Shown: positions 34,317-42,752 of the stretch, piece by piece
How positions within the stretch are numbered: position 1 is the first letter of the stretch
Layout of the letters: every line of letters starts with the position of its first letter
Origin: CAXXOK01 sp963674895
Lineage (GTDB): Bacteria; Bacillota; Clostridia; Christensenellales; Aristaeellaceae
Length of the DNA: 64,000 bases
Direction of reading: 5' to 3'
NCBI GenBank assembly: GCA_963674895.2
Contig: CAXXCY010000003.1
Span: 2,232,001-2,296,000 of the forward strand
Position numbers and translations under genes: made by a program
Notes under the pieces: model-generated
What the model was told of the DNA's origin: nothing
Database searches by the model: none
Seen by the model: the letters and a program-made list of their open reading frames with translations, nothing else

Positions 34317-34506
34317 ACAAAGCGCTGTATTCCATTATCATGCGTCTATAACGGTTTTCAGACGATGGAGAAACGAGGACATGATCAACGATGATGATCT
34401 GCTACGGATTTCCATAATGCTGGCGGGGAAATATGGGCTGCCATTGGACAGTATTTATCTGGATCAGGACTTGATAAGTCCGGCAAACAGAGCCAATATA
34501 CCATGA
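34309..34506 (+). CDS. SHOCT-like small protein (65 aa)
   Basis: From GTG 34309, overlapping the previous stop, a 65-residue frame reads with YHASITVFRRWRNEDMINDD and DLLRISIMLAGKYGLPLDSI followed by YLD. This resembles the SHOCT-like short proteins that are regularly found between an HTH gene and serine recombinases in Gram-positive mobile elements (first helix, then 'G(I/L)I..(D/E)(D/E)', then 'KYGL'). The role is unknown. Confidence 0.65.
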   Translation: MDKQSAVFHYHASITVFRRWRNEDMINDDDLLRISIMLAGKYGLPLDSIYLDQDLISPANRANIP

Positions 34507-34521
34507 AGAGAGGGGGTTCCT

Positions 34522-35838
34522 ATGAGCAGAAAAGTCTTAAAACTCACCGCCTTGCCGCTTATGCAGACCCGAAAAAGAGTAGCAGCTTACGCGCGAGTTT
34601 CCAGCGGAAAGGATAAAATGCTGCATTCCCTTGCCGCACAGGTAGAGTATTACCGGAATCTGATCCAACACCATCCGGAGTGGGAGTATTCTGGTGTATA
34701 TGCCGACGAGGCATATACGGGCACGAAAGGCGACCGGCCAGAGTTCACACAGCTTCTCTCCGCATGCCGGGCTGGGAAGCTTGATATGATCCTGACCAAG
34801 TCCATCTCCCGTTTTGCCCGGAACACGGTTACGCTGCTGGAAACCATTCGCGAGCTGAAAACACTTGGTGTTGATGTATTCTTCGAGGAGCAGAACCTGC
34901 ATTCCGCAAGCGCCGATGGCGAGCTGATGCTTACAATCCTAGCTAGCTATGCACAGGAAGAAAGCCGATCAGTATCCGAAAACTGCAAGTGGCGGATCCG
35001 CAATGAGCTCAAAAAAGGCAACCCCATGTGCGGCATTCTGATGTACGGATATGATTACCAGGACGGAAAACTCATCATCAACCCACAGGAAGCGGAAATC
35101 GTCCGTATGATCTACGCCGATTACCTCTCCGGCATGGGCAAGAACGCCATCATGCGCAAACTGGAGAAACTGGGCATCCCCACCAAACAGGGAGGTCGCT
35201 GGGCAACAAACACCGTCGTAAGCATTCTGACCAACGAAAAGCTGATAGGCGACATGTGCCTGCAAAAGTACTATGTTACCGACCACTTAACCAAGCGAAA
35301 GAAAAAGAATGATGGCGTATTACCGCAGTTTTACGTAGAAGGATCGCACGAAGGTATCATCAACCGTGAAACCTTCGAGGCGGTCCGTGCAGAGATGTCC
35401 CGCCGTTCCCAGAAATACAAGCACATTGTTACGAAACCAGAAGGGAGCGAGTTTACCGGTTTGATTACATGCGGGAGATGCGGTGCGCATTTTCGCAGGA
35501 AGATCAACGCCTGCGGTACAAAATATGCGAAGCCGACATGGACGTGCATGACCTATTCCTATCGAGGCAAAGAGTTCTGTCAAGCCAAACGGATCCCCGA
35601 GGATATTCTCAAACAGAAGTGCACCGAGGTGATGGGGCTACCTACTTATGACCCGGATCTCTTAAAGGAAACCGTATCATCCATCACGGTGCCGGATGAT
35701 GGCATTCTGGTGTTTACCTTCCATAACGGTTCCGAACGCACCGTAACCTGGGAGAATCGCTCACGGCGGGAAAGCTGGACACCTGCCATGCGGGAAGTCG
35801 CTCGTGTGGCAACAACAAGGAGGCAGATGAATGGCTAA
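34522..35838 (+). CDS. large serine recombinase 1
   Basis: The 438-residue protein has a resolvase catalytic domain at residues 18-160, with nucleophile Ser27 in YARVSSGKD, then SISRFARNTVTLLE and YAQEESRSVSEN. A recombinase domain follows (IVRMIYADYLSGMGKNAIMR), then a zinc ribbon (CGRCGAHFRRK ... CMTYSYRGKEFCQAK). It is shorter than its neighbour and lacks the long coiled coil at the end. It overlaps recombinase 2 by 8 bases, so both are co-translated. Such pairs drive integration and excision of phages or conjugative elements. Confidence 0.93.
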   Translation: MSRKVLKLTALPLMQTRKRVAAYARVSSGKDKMLHSLAAQVEYYRNLIQHHPEWEYSGVYADEAYTGTKGDRPEFTQLLSACRAGKLDMILTKSISRFARNTVTLLETIRELKTLGVDVFFEEQNLHSASADGELMLTILASYAQEESRSVSENCKWRIRNELKKGNPMCGILMYGYDYQDGKLIINPQEAEIVRMIYADYLSGMGKNAIMRKLEKLGIPTKQGGRWATNTVVSILTNEKLIGDMCLQKYYVTDHLTKRKKKNDGVLPQFYVEGSHEGIINRETFEAVRAEMSRRSQKYKHIVTKPEGSEFTGLITCGRCGAHFRRKINACGTKYAKPTWTCMTYSYRGKEFCQAKRIPEDILKQKCTEVMGLPTYDPDLLKETVSSITVPDDGILVFTFHNGSERTVTWENRSRRESWTPAMREVARVATTRRQMNG

Positions 35839-37408
35839 CGTTCGTGTCATCCCAGCAAGCTTTCCAGTTGTTTCGGTACAGGCTAATAGCAAATCTACTG
35901 TCAGGCGTGTTGCCGCTTACGCACGTGTATCAACGGATAGCGAAGAACAGCAGACCAGCTATGCCGCCCAAGTGGACCATTACACCAAATTCATACAGGC
36001 AAATCCGAATTGGACGCTATCCGGTATATATACGGACGAGGGGATTTCAGCCTTGAACACCCGCAAACGTGACGGTTTCAACCGGATGGTTTCGGATGCA
36101 CTCTCCGGCCATATTGATCTGATCGTCACTAAGTCTGTCAGCCGGTTTGCCCGGAACACCGTAGACAGTTTAACAACCGTACGAAAGCTCAAGGAGAAGG
36201 GTGTGGAGGTTTGGTTCGAAAAGGAGAATATCTTCACACTGGACAGCAAGGGTGAGTTGCTGATTACGATCATGAGCTCTCTGGCACAGGAGGAGAGCCG
36301 TTCCATCTCCGAAAACGTCACATGGGGTCAACGGAAGCGGATGGCCGATGGGAAGATCACTCTCCCCTACAAACAGTTTCTGGGGTATGAAAAAGGTGAA
36401 ACTGGACTCCCGAGGATTGTCGAGAAAGAAGCAGCGATCGTCCGCCGTATTTTCCGCCAGTATCTGCAAGGTAAAACCTTCTCCACGATCGCCAGGCTAT
36501 TGGAGAAGGACGGAATCCCTGCGCCGGCCGGCGGACGCGTGTGGCAATCCGCAACAGTACGCTCCATCCTGACCAATGAGAAGTACAAGGGCCACGCGCT
36601 CATGCAGAAAACCTACTGTGCCGATTTCCTGACGAAGAAAATGGTCAAGAACACCGGACAGGTGCAGCAATACTATGTAGAGGATAGCCATCCGGCCATT
36701 ATCCACCCCGACGAGTTTGACGCAGTGCAGGCTGAGTACGAACGTAGAAAAGCCCTTGGAAAGCCAGGGCGCTGTGCCGGGCCCTTTGCTGGAAAAATTA
36801 TCTGCGGGGAGTGCGGCGGGCTATACGGCCGGAAGGTCTGGGGCAGTTATCAAAACGACAAGAGCCGCCGCAGGGTGATATACCGCTGCGATGACAAATA
36901 CAAAGGTGAGGGGAAATGCTCAACGCCACACTTGACCGAGGAGCAGATCAAGGAAGGCTTTGTTTCGGCTTTCAACCGCCTGATGGACGATCGTGACAGG
37001 ATCCTTGAGGATTGCCGGATGGCGCAGTCTTTGCTTTGTGATACTAAGGAGATTGATGCTGAACTGGCCCGGTTGCGGCAGGAACTGGAGGTTGTTGCGG
37101 AACTATCGCGCAAGGAGATTCACAGGAATGCACATAGCCTCGAATGCCAGGAACCATCTGATCGTCAAGGCTATCTGGAGCGCTATGAGCAGGCCAGGAC
37201 ACGGATCGAAGCGTTAGAACAGGAAAAGCTCGCACGGACTGCAAAGTCAAAAACCATCGGGCGTTTTATTCGCAGTATCCGGGGAAGGATAGATTTGGTG
37301 AAGACGTTTGATGAAACGCTTTGGATCGCGATCGTTGAAAGTGTTATGATCACAACAGATGGTGAAATGATATTCTACTTCAAGAATGGATCAGTAGTAG
37401 AGATATGA
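35831..37408 (+). CDS. large serine recombinase 2
   Basis: The 525-residue protein has catalytic Ser34 in YARVSTDSEEQ, with KSVSRFARNTVDSL and SLAQEESRSISENV, the recombinase domain (GKTFSTIARLLEKDGIPAPA), a zinc ribbon (CGECGGLYGRKVWG ... CDDKYKGEGKCSTPHL), a coiled coil (about residues 410-460: AELARLRQELEVVAELSRKE), and a conserved tail (RFIRSIRG ... FDETLWIAIVESVMITTDG). Its 3' part is repeated three more times downstream (37.46, 40.77 and 42.75 kb) as fragments. It and recombinase 1 probably mobilise the element to their left. Confidence 0.94.
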   Translation: MANVRVIPASFPVVSVQANSKSTVRRVAAYARVSTDSEEQQTSYAAQVDHYTKFIQANPNWTLSGIYTDEGISALNTRKRDGFNRMVSDALSGHIDLIVTKSVSRFARNTVDSLTTVRKLKEKGVEVWFEKENIFTLDSKGELLITIMSSLAQEESRSISENVTWGQRKRMADGKITLPYKQFLGYEKGETGLPRIVEKEAAIVRRIFRQYLQGKTFSTIARLLEKDGIPAPAGGRVWQSATVRSILTNEKYKGHALMQKTYCADFLTKKMVKNTGQVQQYYVEDSHPAIIHPDEFDAVQAEYERRKALGKPGRCAGPFAGKIICGECGGLYGRKVWGSYQNDKSRRRVIYRCDDKYKGEGKCSTPHLTEEQIKEGFVSAFNRLMDDRDRILEDCRMAQSLLCDTKEIDAELARLRQELEVVAELSRKEIHRNAHSLECQEPSDRQGYLERYEQARTRIEALEQEKLARTAKSKTIGRFIRSIRGRIDLVKTFDETLWIAIVESVMITTDGEMIFYFKNGSVVEI

Positions 37409-37457
37409 CGTGTATAGTACAATTATTAGGGATGGTTTGATGTTTTTTTGCTTTATC

Positions 37458-37586
37458 TGTAGTTCATCGGCGTTAATATCTGAGTTCGATGAACCGCTAT
37501 CGTATGCGATGGTTGACAGTGCCACCGTTACAATGAACTGTAGGTTTGTGTTTCGTTTCAAGAATGCCTCGAAGGTAACGATATAA
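37458..37586 (+). pseudogene. serine recombinase 3'-end fragment A (about 42 codons)
   Basis: Read in frame to TAA 37584-37586, it gives SSALISEFDEPLSYAMVDSA, then TVTMNCRFVFRFKNASKVTI, clearly related to the ends of recombinase 2 (FDETLWIAIVESV...FKNGSVVEI) and fragment C (GTSALINEFDETLW...FRFKNGTATMI). It begins 50 bases after the recombinase 2 stop and has no start. It is the 3' relic of another recombinase copy. Confidence 0.85.
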
Positions 37587-37667
37587 CGGAAACATGCTTC
37601 CTGCATTCTTAGATAGTGTCGACAATAGTTATACGAGTATTGAACTCCAGATAGCAATACAACGGAT

Positions 37668-37916
37668 TTGTACGGCAGCAACAAAGGAAGTAGTGTTCTT
37701 GGCATATCTCGTAGCGATTCCACGCCAACGTTTCAAGTACATAAAAGCGTTTTCAGCCTCACTTTCGATCGCTGGGAAGAAATTTTCAAAGACCCTACAC
37801 TCACCGGCGCATTGATTGACCGCCTTGCGCACAAGGCCCACATCCTGGACATCTCACGCGACAAAGGCGGTCGGTTCGAAGAAACCATCGCCTGGCTTGA
37901 GGATTCCAAACGATAG
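37668..37916 (+). pseudogene. IS21-family istB C-terminal fragment
   Basis: The end of this frame (KSVFSLTFDRWEEIFKDPTL, TGALIDRLAHKAHILDISRD) matches the C-terminus of IstB, the AAA+ helper ATPase of IS21-type insertion sequences. The Walker motifs and the istA transposase are absent. It is followed by a perfect hairpin and by IS21-type terminal repeats at 37,992-38,029. Confidence 0.75.
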
Positions 37917-37922
37917 TTTTTC

Positions 37923-37953
37923 AGAGGGACATATCTGATCCTTATGTCCCTCT
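37923..37953. terminator. hairpin after istB fragment
   Basis: AGAGGGACAT at 37923-37932 and ATGTCCCTCT at 37944-37953 form a perfect 10-bp stem with an 11-base loop. It is a likely terminator of the former IS. Confidence 0.65.
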
Positions 37954-37991
37954 CTAATATACCATTCCCCTACTTGTTATTCTCTTCAATG

Positions 37992-38029
37992 TGGACCATT
38001 TTTCAACTATAACGACTGGACCATTTTTC
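37992..38029. mobile_element. IS21 right end with two terminal repeats
   Basis: TGGACCATTTTTC occurs at 37992-38004 and again at 38017-38029, a 25-base period. IS21-family ends carry such repeated transposase-binding units. The matching left end is not seen between the recombinase fragment and istB, so only the right part of the element remains. Confidence 0.65.
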
Positions 38030-38179
38030 GCTTGACAAAAACAAACGCGAAACTGAAAGACGAATAGATTCAAAAGCTCAAATCGTTCAGAGTTCCAGAT
38101 AGCATGCAAACAGAGTTCAAATCGTTTCTGATTGTCACTTGCACTATTGCAATTTGCACAAATATTAAAACGACGTAAA

Positions 38180-38217
38180 AGAACGGCCGAACCTTCCTGA
38201 GAAAGTTCGACCGTTTA
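38180..38217 (-). terminator. terminator of groESL
   Basis: AACGGCCGAAC near 38182-38192 pairs with GTTCGACCGTT at 38205-38215, just past the groEL stop on the - strand, followed by a run of A/T. Confidence 0.65.
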
Positions 38218-38232
38218 GTTGATCTAAATACT

Positions 38233-39861
38233 TTAGTACATGCCGCCCATGCCGCCACCACCCGCAGGTGCAGCGGTTTCGGGAGCGGGGATATCGGTCA
38301 CAAGACTTTCGGTAGTCAGGATCATCGCAGCGACGCTGGCCGCGTTCTGCAAGGCCGAACGGGTTACCTTGGTCGGATCGATTATGCCACGCTCAACCAT
38401 GTCAACATATTCACCCTTGAGCACATCAAAACCATAGCCGTTTTTGTGGCTGTTCTTGATGTTTTCGACGATCACGCTGCCTTCGACACCTGCATTGATG
38501 GAGATCTGACGGAGCGGCTCTTCCAAAGCGCGGATAACGATCTGAACACCGGTCTTTGCGTCCCCAGTGAATTTGTCAAGTTCGGCTTGCACATTGGGCA
38601 GTATGTTCAGGAATGCAATACCGCCACCGGGCACAATACCTTCTTCAACAGCGGCGCGGGTCGCAGCCAGTGCATCTTCGATGCGATGTTTGCGCTCCTT
38701 CATCTCGATTTCCGTTGCAGCGCCTACCCGAATCACTGCAACACCGCCAGCCAACTTGGCAAGGCGTTCCTGCAGCTTTTCACGATCATAATCGCTGGTC
38801 GTATCCTCAACCTGCTTGCGAATGCTGTTCACGCGGGCATCAATATCAGCCTTCTGACCAGCACCTTCCACAATAGTGGTTTTTTCCTTGTCCACCTTGA
38901 CTTGACGGGCGGAACCCAGCATGTCCACCGTGGTTTCCTTCAGCTCAAGGCCGAGCTCATTCGTGATCACCTCACCACCAGTAAGCACGGCGATATCGCG
39001 GAGCATTTCCTTACGGCGATCACCAAAACCAGGTGCCTTAACAGCAACACAGGTAAAGGTGCCGCGAAGCTTGTTGAGCACCAACGTTGCCAGCGCTTCG
39101 CCTTCAACATCCTCAGCAATGATAAGCATCTTTTTACCGGACTTCACAACCTGCTCCAGTACGGGTAAAATCTCTTGTATGTTGCTGATTTTTTTATCGG
39201 TGATCAAAATCATGGGATTCTCGAGTACTGCTTCCATTTTATCGGGATCGGTTACCATGTAAGCGCTGGCATAGCCACGGTCAAACTGCATACCTTCAAC
39301 GGTGGTTAGTTCCGTTTCCATGGTCTTGCTTTCTTCAACTGTGATTACACCATCCTTGCCAACTGTATCCATTGCATCGGAAATCAACTTGCCGATTTCC
39401 TCATCACCGGCAGAAATACTAGCGACCTGTGCAATAGCCTGCTTGCTGGTAATGGGCTGGCTAAGTAAACGCAAGCCTTCTACTGCTGCAAGCACAGCAG
39501 ACTCAACTCCGCGCTTTAGCACCATGGGGTTTGCACCAGCAGCCAAATTGCGAAGACCTTCGCGGACAATCGCCTGCGCGAGCAAGGTAGCGGTAGTGGT
39601 ACCATCGCCAGCAACATCATTGGTCTTGGTGGCAACTTCCTTCAGGAGTTGTGCACCCATGTTTTCAAAGGGTTCCGCCAGGTCGATCTCCTTGGCAATG
39701 GTTACGCCATCGTTGGTTATCATAGGCGTGCCGAACTTCTTGTCCAGTACAACATTGCGCCCTTTTGGGCCTAATGTGATTTTAACGGTATCGGCAAGTG
39801 CATCTACACCCTTTTGAAGTGCGCGACGGGCTTCCTCACCATACTTAATTTGCTTTGCCAT
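38233..39861 (-). CDS. groEL: chaperonin GroEL
   Basis: The 542-residue protein is full length, with the usual GroEL motifs: KITLGPKGRNVVLDKKFG, NDGVTIAKEI, DVAGDGTTTATLLAQAI, LKAPGFGDRR-like VKAPGFGDRRKEM, VPGGG at the hinge, and the Gly-Gly-Met tail GGGGMGGMY. It forms the 14-mer folding cage with GroES. It lies 25 bases after groES in one operon controlled by CIRCE. It appears intact although both flanks carry mobile-element debris. Confidence 0.98.
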   Translation of the reverse strand: MAKQIKYGEEARRALQKGVDALADTVKITLGPKGRNVVLDKKFGTPMITNDGVTIAKEIDLAEPFENMGAQLLKEVATKTNDVAGDGTTTATLLAQAIVREGLRNLAAGANPMVLKRGVESAVLAAVEGLRLLSQPITSKQAIAQVASISAGDEEIGKLISDAMDTVGKDGVITVEESKTMETELTTVEGMQFDRGYASAYMVTDPDKMEAVLENPMILITDKKISNIQEILPVLEQVVKSGKKMLIIAEDVEGEALATLVLNKLRGTFTCVAVKAPGFGDRRKEMLRDIAVLTGGEVITNELGLELKETTVDMLGSARQVKVDKEKTTIVEGAGQKADIDARVNSIRKQVEDTTSDYDREKLQERLAKLAGGVAVIRVGAATEIEMKERKHRIEDALAATRAAVEEGIVPGGGIAFLNILPNVQAELDKFTGDAKTGVQIVIRALEEPLRQISINAGVEGSVIVENIKNSHKNGYGFDVLKGEYVDMVERGIIDPTKVTRSALQNAASVAAMILTTESLVTDIPAPETAAPAGGGGMGGMY

Positions 39862-39886
39862 AGTAGTGGTTCCTCCTCAAATAGAA

Positions 39887-40171
39887 TTATTCGACAGTCG
39901 CCAAAATGTCACTCTGGCGAACAATGATGATTTCCTGGTCGTCCAGTTTGACCTCAGTGCCTGCGTACTTGCTGTAAATCACCTTTTGGCCAGGCTTAAC
40001 GTTCATAACGATTTCCTTGCCATCTACCATCCCGCCAGGACCAACTGCAATAACTTCTGCCATTTGCGGTTTTTCTTTCGATGCGCTTGTGAGCAGGATG
40101 CCACCCTTGGTGGAATCCTCCATTTCCAGGTTCTTGATTACAACACGATCGCTCAAAGGTTTTATGTTCAT
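39887..40171 (-). CDS. groES: co-chaperonin GroES
   Basis: The 94-residue protein is complete: MNIKPLSDRVVIKNLEMEDS, TKGGILLTSASKEKPQMAEV, the dome segment, VIYSKYAGTEVKLDDQEIII and VRQSDILA. It caps GroEL. AGGAGG precedes its ATG. The promoter and a CIRCE operator lie directly upstream. Confidence 0.98.
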   Translation of the reverse strand: MNIKPLSDRVVIKNLEMEDSTKGGILLTSASKEKPQMAEVIAVGPGGMVDGKEIVMNVKPGQKVIYSKYAGTEVKLDDQEIIIVRQSDILATVE

Positions 40172-40210
40172 GATAACTCCTCCTATTCAGTAATAGCGCT
40201 TTGACTGATA

Positions 40211-40237
40211 TTAGCACTCAACAGATAAGAGTGCTAA
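40211..40237. promoter_or_regulatory. CIRCE operator (HrcA site)
   Basis: TTAGCACTC at 40211-40219, a 9-base spacer, and GAGTGCTAA at 40229-40237 are the exact CIRCE consensus, bound by HrcA to repress heat-shock operons. Confidence 0.97.
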
Positions 40238-40247
40238 CAACAATGTA

Positions 40248-40276
40248 AGTGTACGCCTTTTTTACTGCATATGCAA
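40248..40276 (-). promoter_or_regulatory. groESL sigma-A promoter
   Basis: On the - strand TTGCAT (40276-40271) and TACACT (40253-40248) are 17 bases apart, with CIRCE starting 10 bases downstream, so HrcA would cover the transcription start. Confidence 0.8.
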
Positions 40277-40360
40277 CAGTATATTAATTAATTTTGAGGA
40301 GATTTTCGTAGACTCTTTGACTGCGTCGACAATAGTATATCCGCAGATGAAAATCCTTGA

Positions 40361-40475
40361 CATGCGGTGGTCTGCCACCTTGACCTGTTCGCATAACACA
40401 GCCTGCCCTTACTCCAGCCCGTATACCTGCTCGAGCAGCCTGTAGCGGGATTCCTTGCGGTATGCGGACGAATTC
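40361..40475 (-). pseudogene. decayed XhlA-like phage lysis gene fragment
   Basis: Read on the - strand this gives LLEQVYGLE, a TAA stop, then GQAVLCEQVKVADHRM, closely matching residues of the XhlA-like protein at 26159-26398 (MLERVYGLEEGQAVLCEQVK then ATNHRI). The stop replaces a Glu codon. The N-terminal membrane helix is missing. It is a relic of another phage lysis module, on the strand opposite to the recombinase fragments. Confidence 0.75.
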
Positions 40476-40609
40476 GCCGCGGCAACGTCAAATGATTAAA
40501 TCCAGATGATGATCACGGAAATCAAAGTCAAGGCGTAAATAGTCTTTCTATCTAGTTACATCTAGTGCCGAAAAGCACCGCGTGGATAATGATGTTTTTC
40601 CAGAAGTCT

Positions 40610-40663
40610 CTACGTTAAAACGGTTTTTCCGGTGTGCGTGCCGCCGGCGACGAAGATGATCAT
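40610..40663 (-). pseudogene. N-terminal fragment of a P-loop ATP-binding protein
   Basis: From ATG 40663 it reads MIIFVAGGTHTGKTVLT then TAG. GGTHTGKT is a P-loop and the start overlaps the stop of the preceding hydrolase fragment (ATGA), with AAAGGAGA upstream. After 17 residues it runs into unrelated sequence, so it is the broken start of a host nucleotide-binding protein. Confidence 0.6.
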
Positions 40664-40764
40664 TTCATTGTCTCCTTTAGTAACATCACCGTCGCCTGCA
40701 TGGCCGCTTTGAAACCATGGAACAGAAACCCGTGATCGCCGTCCGTGATCACCACAAGCCGGGC
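40660..40764 (-). pseudogene. C-terminal fragment, probable alpha/beta hydrolase
   Basis: The - strand frame ARLVVITDGDHGFLFHGFKA, then AMQATVMLLKETMK and TGA, looks like the end of an alpha/beta hydrolase (VxxDGDHGF with the catalytic His). It is cut at its 5' side exactly where recombinase fragment B begins (about 40770). Confidence 0.5.
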
Positions 40765-40769
40765 GTTAG

Positions 40770-41441
40770 GATGAACGCAGAAAAAGCCTAAGGAAACCGG
40801 GTCGTTACTCCGGGCCATTCGCCGGGAAAATCATCTGCGGGGAATGCGGTGGGCTGTACGGCCGGAAGGTCTGGGGGAGCTATCAGAGCGACAAAAGCCG
40901 ACGCAGGATTATATACCGCTGCGACGACAAATATAGAGGTGAGGGTAAATGCTCTACACCGCACCTAAGCGAGGAGCAGATCAAGTATGGCTTTGTTTCG
41001 GCATTCAATCGCCTGATGGAAGATCGCGACAGGATTCTCGAGGATTGCCGGATGGCGCAGGCTGTGCTTTGTGATACATCAGAGATTGATGCTGAATTGG
41101 CTCGATTGCGGGAGGAACTGGAGGTTGTTGCGGAACTATCGCGCAAAGAATTCCAAAGGTATGCTCACAGCCTCGAAAGCCAGGGAGAATCCGTCAACCA
41201 AGGTTATCTTGAGCGCTACAGGCTGGCCAAGGAGCGGATGGAGACTCTGGAAAAGGAACGGTTTGAACGAACTGCCAAGTCAAAAATCATAGGGCGTTTT
41301 ATCCGCAGTATCCGCGTAACATCCTCGCTGATAACTGAGTTCGATGAGGTGCTTTGGGCCGCGATTGTTGATAGCATTACGGTCAGTTGGGACAGCGGGT
41401 TGACTTTTCGTTTCAAAAACGGAATGGAGATAAAGATATGA
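40770..41441 (+). pseudogene. serine recombinase 3'-end fragment B (about 223 codons)
   Basis: The in-frame stretch to TGA 41441 starts DERRKSLRKPGRYSGPFAGK, followed by IICGECGGLYGRKVWG, the zinc ribbon, coiled coil and tail (RFIRSIRVTSSLITEFDEVL). It parallels recombinase 2 from about residue 300 to the end with many synonymous changes. A TAG stop lies right before the homology starts. The catalytic and recombinase domains are missing. Confidence 0.9.
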
Positions 41442-41546
41442 TTGGTGTTTCTCTCGTTTTGTGGTTGAAAAGGCCTGCCTCTCTCTGTACCTCAAAAACT
41501 CCGAGCCCGCTGCGGGCTTCAGCTTTACCAAGGGGTATTTTTACTT

Positions 41547-41575
41547 TTGATATTAAGCGGGTAATCCGCTATAAT
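41547..41575 (+). promoter_or_regulatory. corA promoter
   Basis: TTGATA at 41547-41552 and TATAAT at 41570-41575 are separated by 17 bases, 50 bases before the corA start. A GC-rich hairpin (GAGCCCGCTGCGGGCTT, near 41498-41514) upstream may end earlier transcription. Confidence 0.8.
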
Positions 41576-41624
41576 AATGAAAAAGCCTCGCGGGACAAGT
41601 AATGACCAGGAAAGGATTCATAAG

Positions 41625-42725
41625 ATGAATACGACCGGGCAGCCGAAAAATGACCATTCCAAAATCGAGGAGCATTTTATTGCTGTGATCAACACCAACA
41701 AGAAAAAAATCAAGCTACCACCTGGAACCCTGCATTATACAGGCATTTATACGACGGAGCATCCCCGGATCGAATGCATACGCTATAACGCGGATATCCT
41801 TGAGCGGAGAGATATTCAGGATCTTGCGGAGATACAGGACAAAGAAACGGATGTGCAGTGGATCAACATCACCGGATTAAACGATACATCTCTGATTGAA
41901 AAACTGGGGAAACAGCTTGATATCCACCGAATTAATCTGGAAGACATTGTCGATGTTTCGCAAAGAAGCAAACTGGAGATCAACGGGCATTATTTGTTTT
42001 CGATCTTTAAAATGTCCTATCTGGAAAATACAAATATTATCTCCGAACATGTGTCGCTGATCGTTATCGGCCATACGCTGATTACGTTTCAGGAAAAACC
42101 TGGAGATATCTTTGATACGGTTCGTGAACGGCTGGAAGGCAACCAGGGCATCATCCGCAGCATGGGTGTTGATTATTTGTTCTTCTGCCTGATTGACAGA
42201 TTTGTGGACGAATATTTTATCAGTCTGCAGTATGTGGAAAGCCGCTTTGCGGACATTGAAGCGGCAGTGATCGAACAAAAGAACACCGGTATGGACGCAA
42301 TCTATAAAATCAGAAAAGATCTTCTATATCTTAAAAACGGCGTCAGGCCTTTGAAAGATATTTTGGAAACCATCATCCGAACCGAAACACCGTTCTTTTC
42401 GGATGCACTAAAGCAGTATTTTGCGGATGTGATGGATAATACGGTTAAGGTCTATGAAGCGATTACAACGTATCGGGAAATGGTCAACGCGCTGTATGAA
42501 GCGCAGGCCGCCAACCGCAATGATTACATGAACCGCAAAATCATGACTCTGACGGTTATTACCGTAATTTTTATTCCCCTGTCTTTTCTGACCGGGATAT
42601 TCGGGATGAATTTTCTGTATATACCGCTGCTGGCAAACCCCTATTCGTTTATTATGTTCATTGTGACCTGCGTGGTGATCGTATCCGCCATGCTGTTTTA
42701 CTTTAAAAAGAAAAAATGGTTTTAA
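41625..42725 (+). CDS. corA: CorA-type magnesium/divalent metal channel
   Basis: The 366-residue protein has a large cytoplasmic N-domain (VQWINITGLNDTSLIEKLGK, INLEDIVDVSQRSKLEINGH) and two C-terminal membrane helices. The selectivity motif GMN lies at about 327-329 in GIFGMNF after TM1 (TVITVIFIPLSFLTGIF), then TM2 (FIMFIVTCVVIVSAMLFYF) and a basic tail. ATG 41625 has AAAGGA 8-9 bases upstream. It lies between two recombinase relics, 183 bases after one and 27 before the next. Confidence 0.95.
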   Translation: MNTTGQPKNDHSKIEEHFIAVINTNKKKIKLPPGTLHYTGIYTTEHPRIECIRYNADILERRDIQDLAEIQDKETDVQWINITGLNDTSLIEKLGKQLDIHRINLEDIVDVSQRSKLEINGHYLFSIFKMSYLENTNIISEHVSLIVIGHTLITFQEKPGDIFDTVRERLEGNQGIIRSMGVDYLFFCLIDRFVDEYFISLQYVESRFADIEAAVIEQKNTGMDAIYKIRKDLLYLKNGVRPLKDILETIIRTETPFFSDALKQYFADVMDNTVKVYEAITTYREMVNALYEAQAANRNDYMNRKIMTLTVITVIFIPLSFLTGIFGMNFLYIPLLANPYSFIMFIVTCVVIVSAMLFYFKKKKWF

Positions 42726-42752
42726 CGGTTATGCTAAGCGCAAAACAGAAAG

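Noticed and set aside
38446..39168. 240-residue + strand ORF within groEL
   Set aside because: Antisense shadow of a fully conserved gene.
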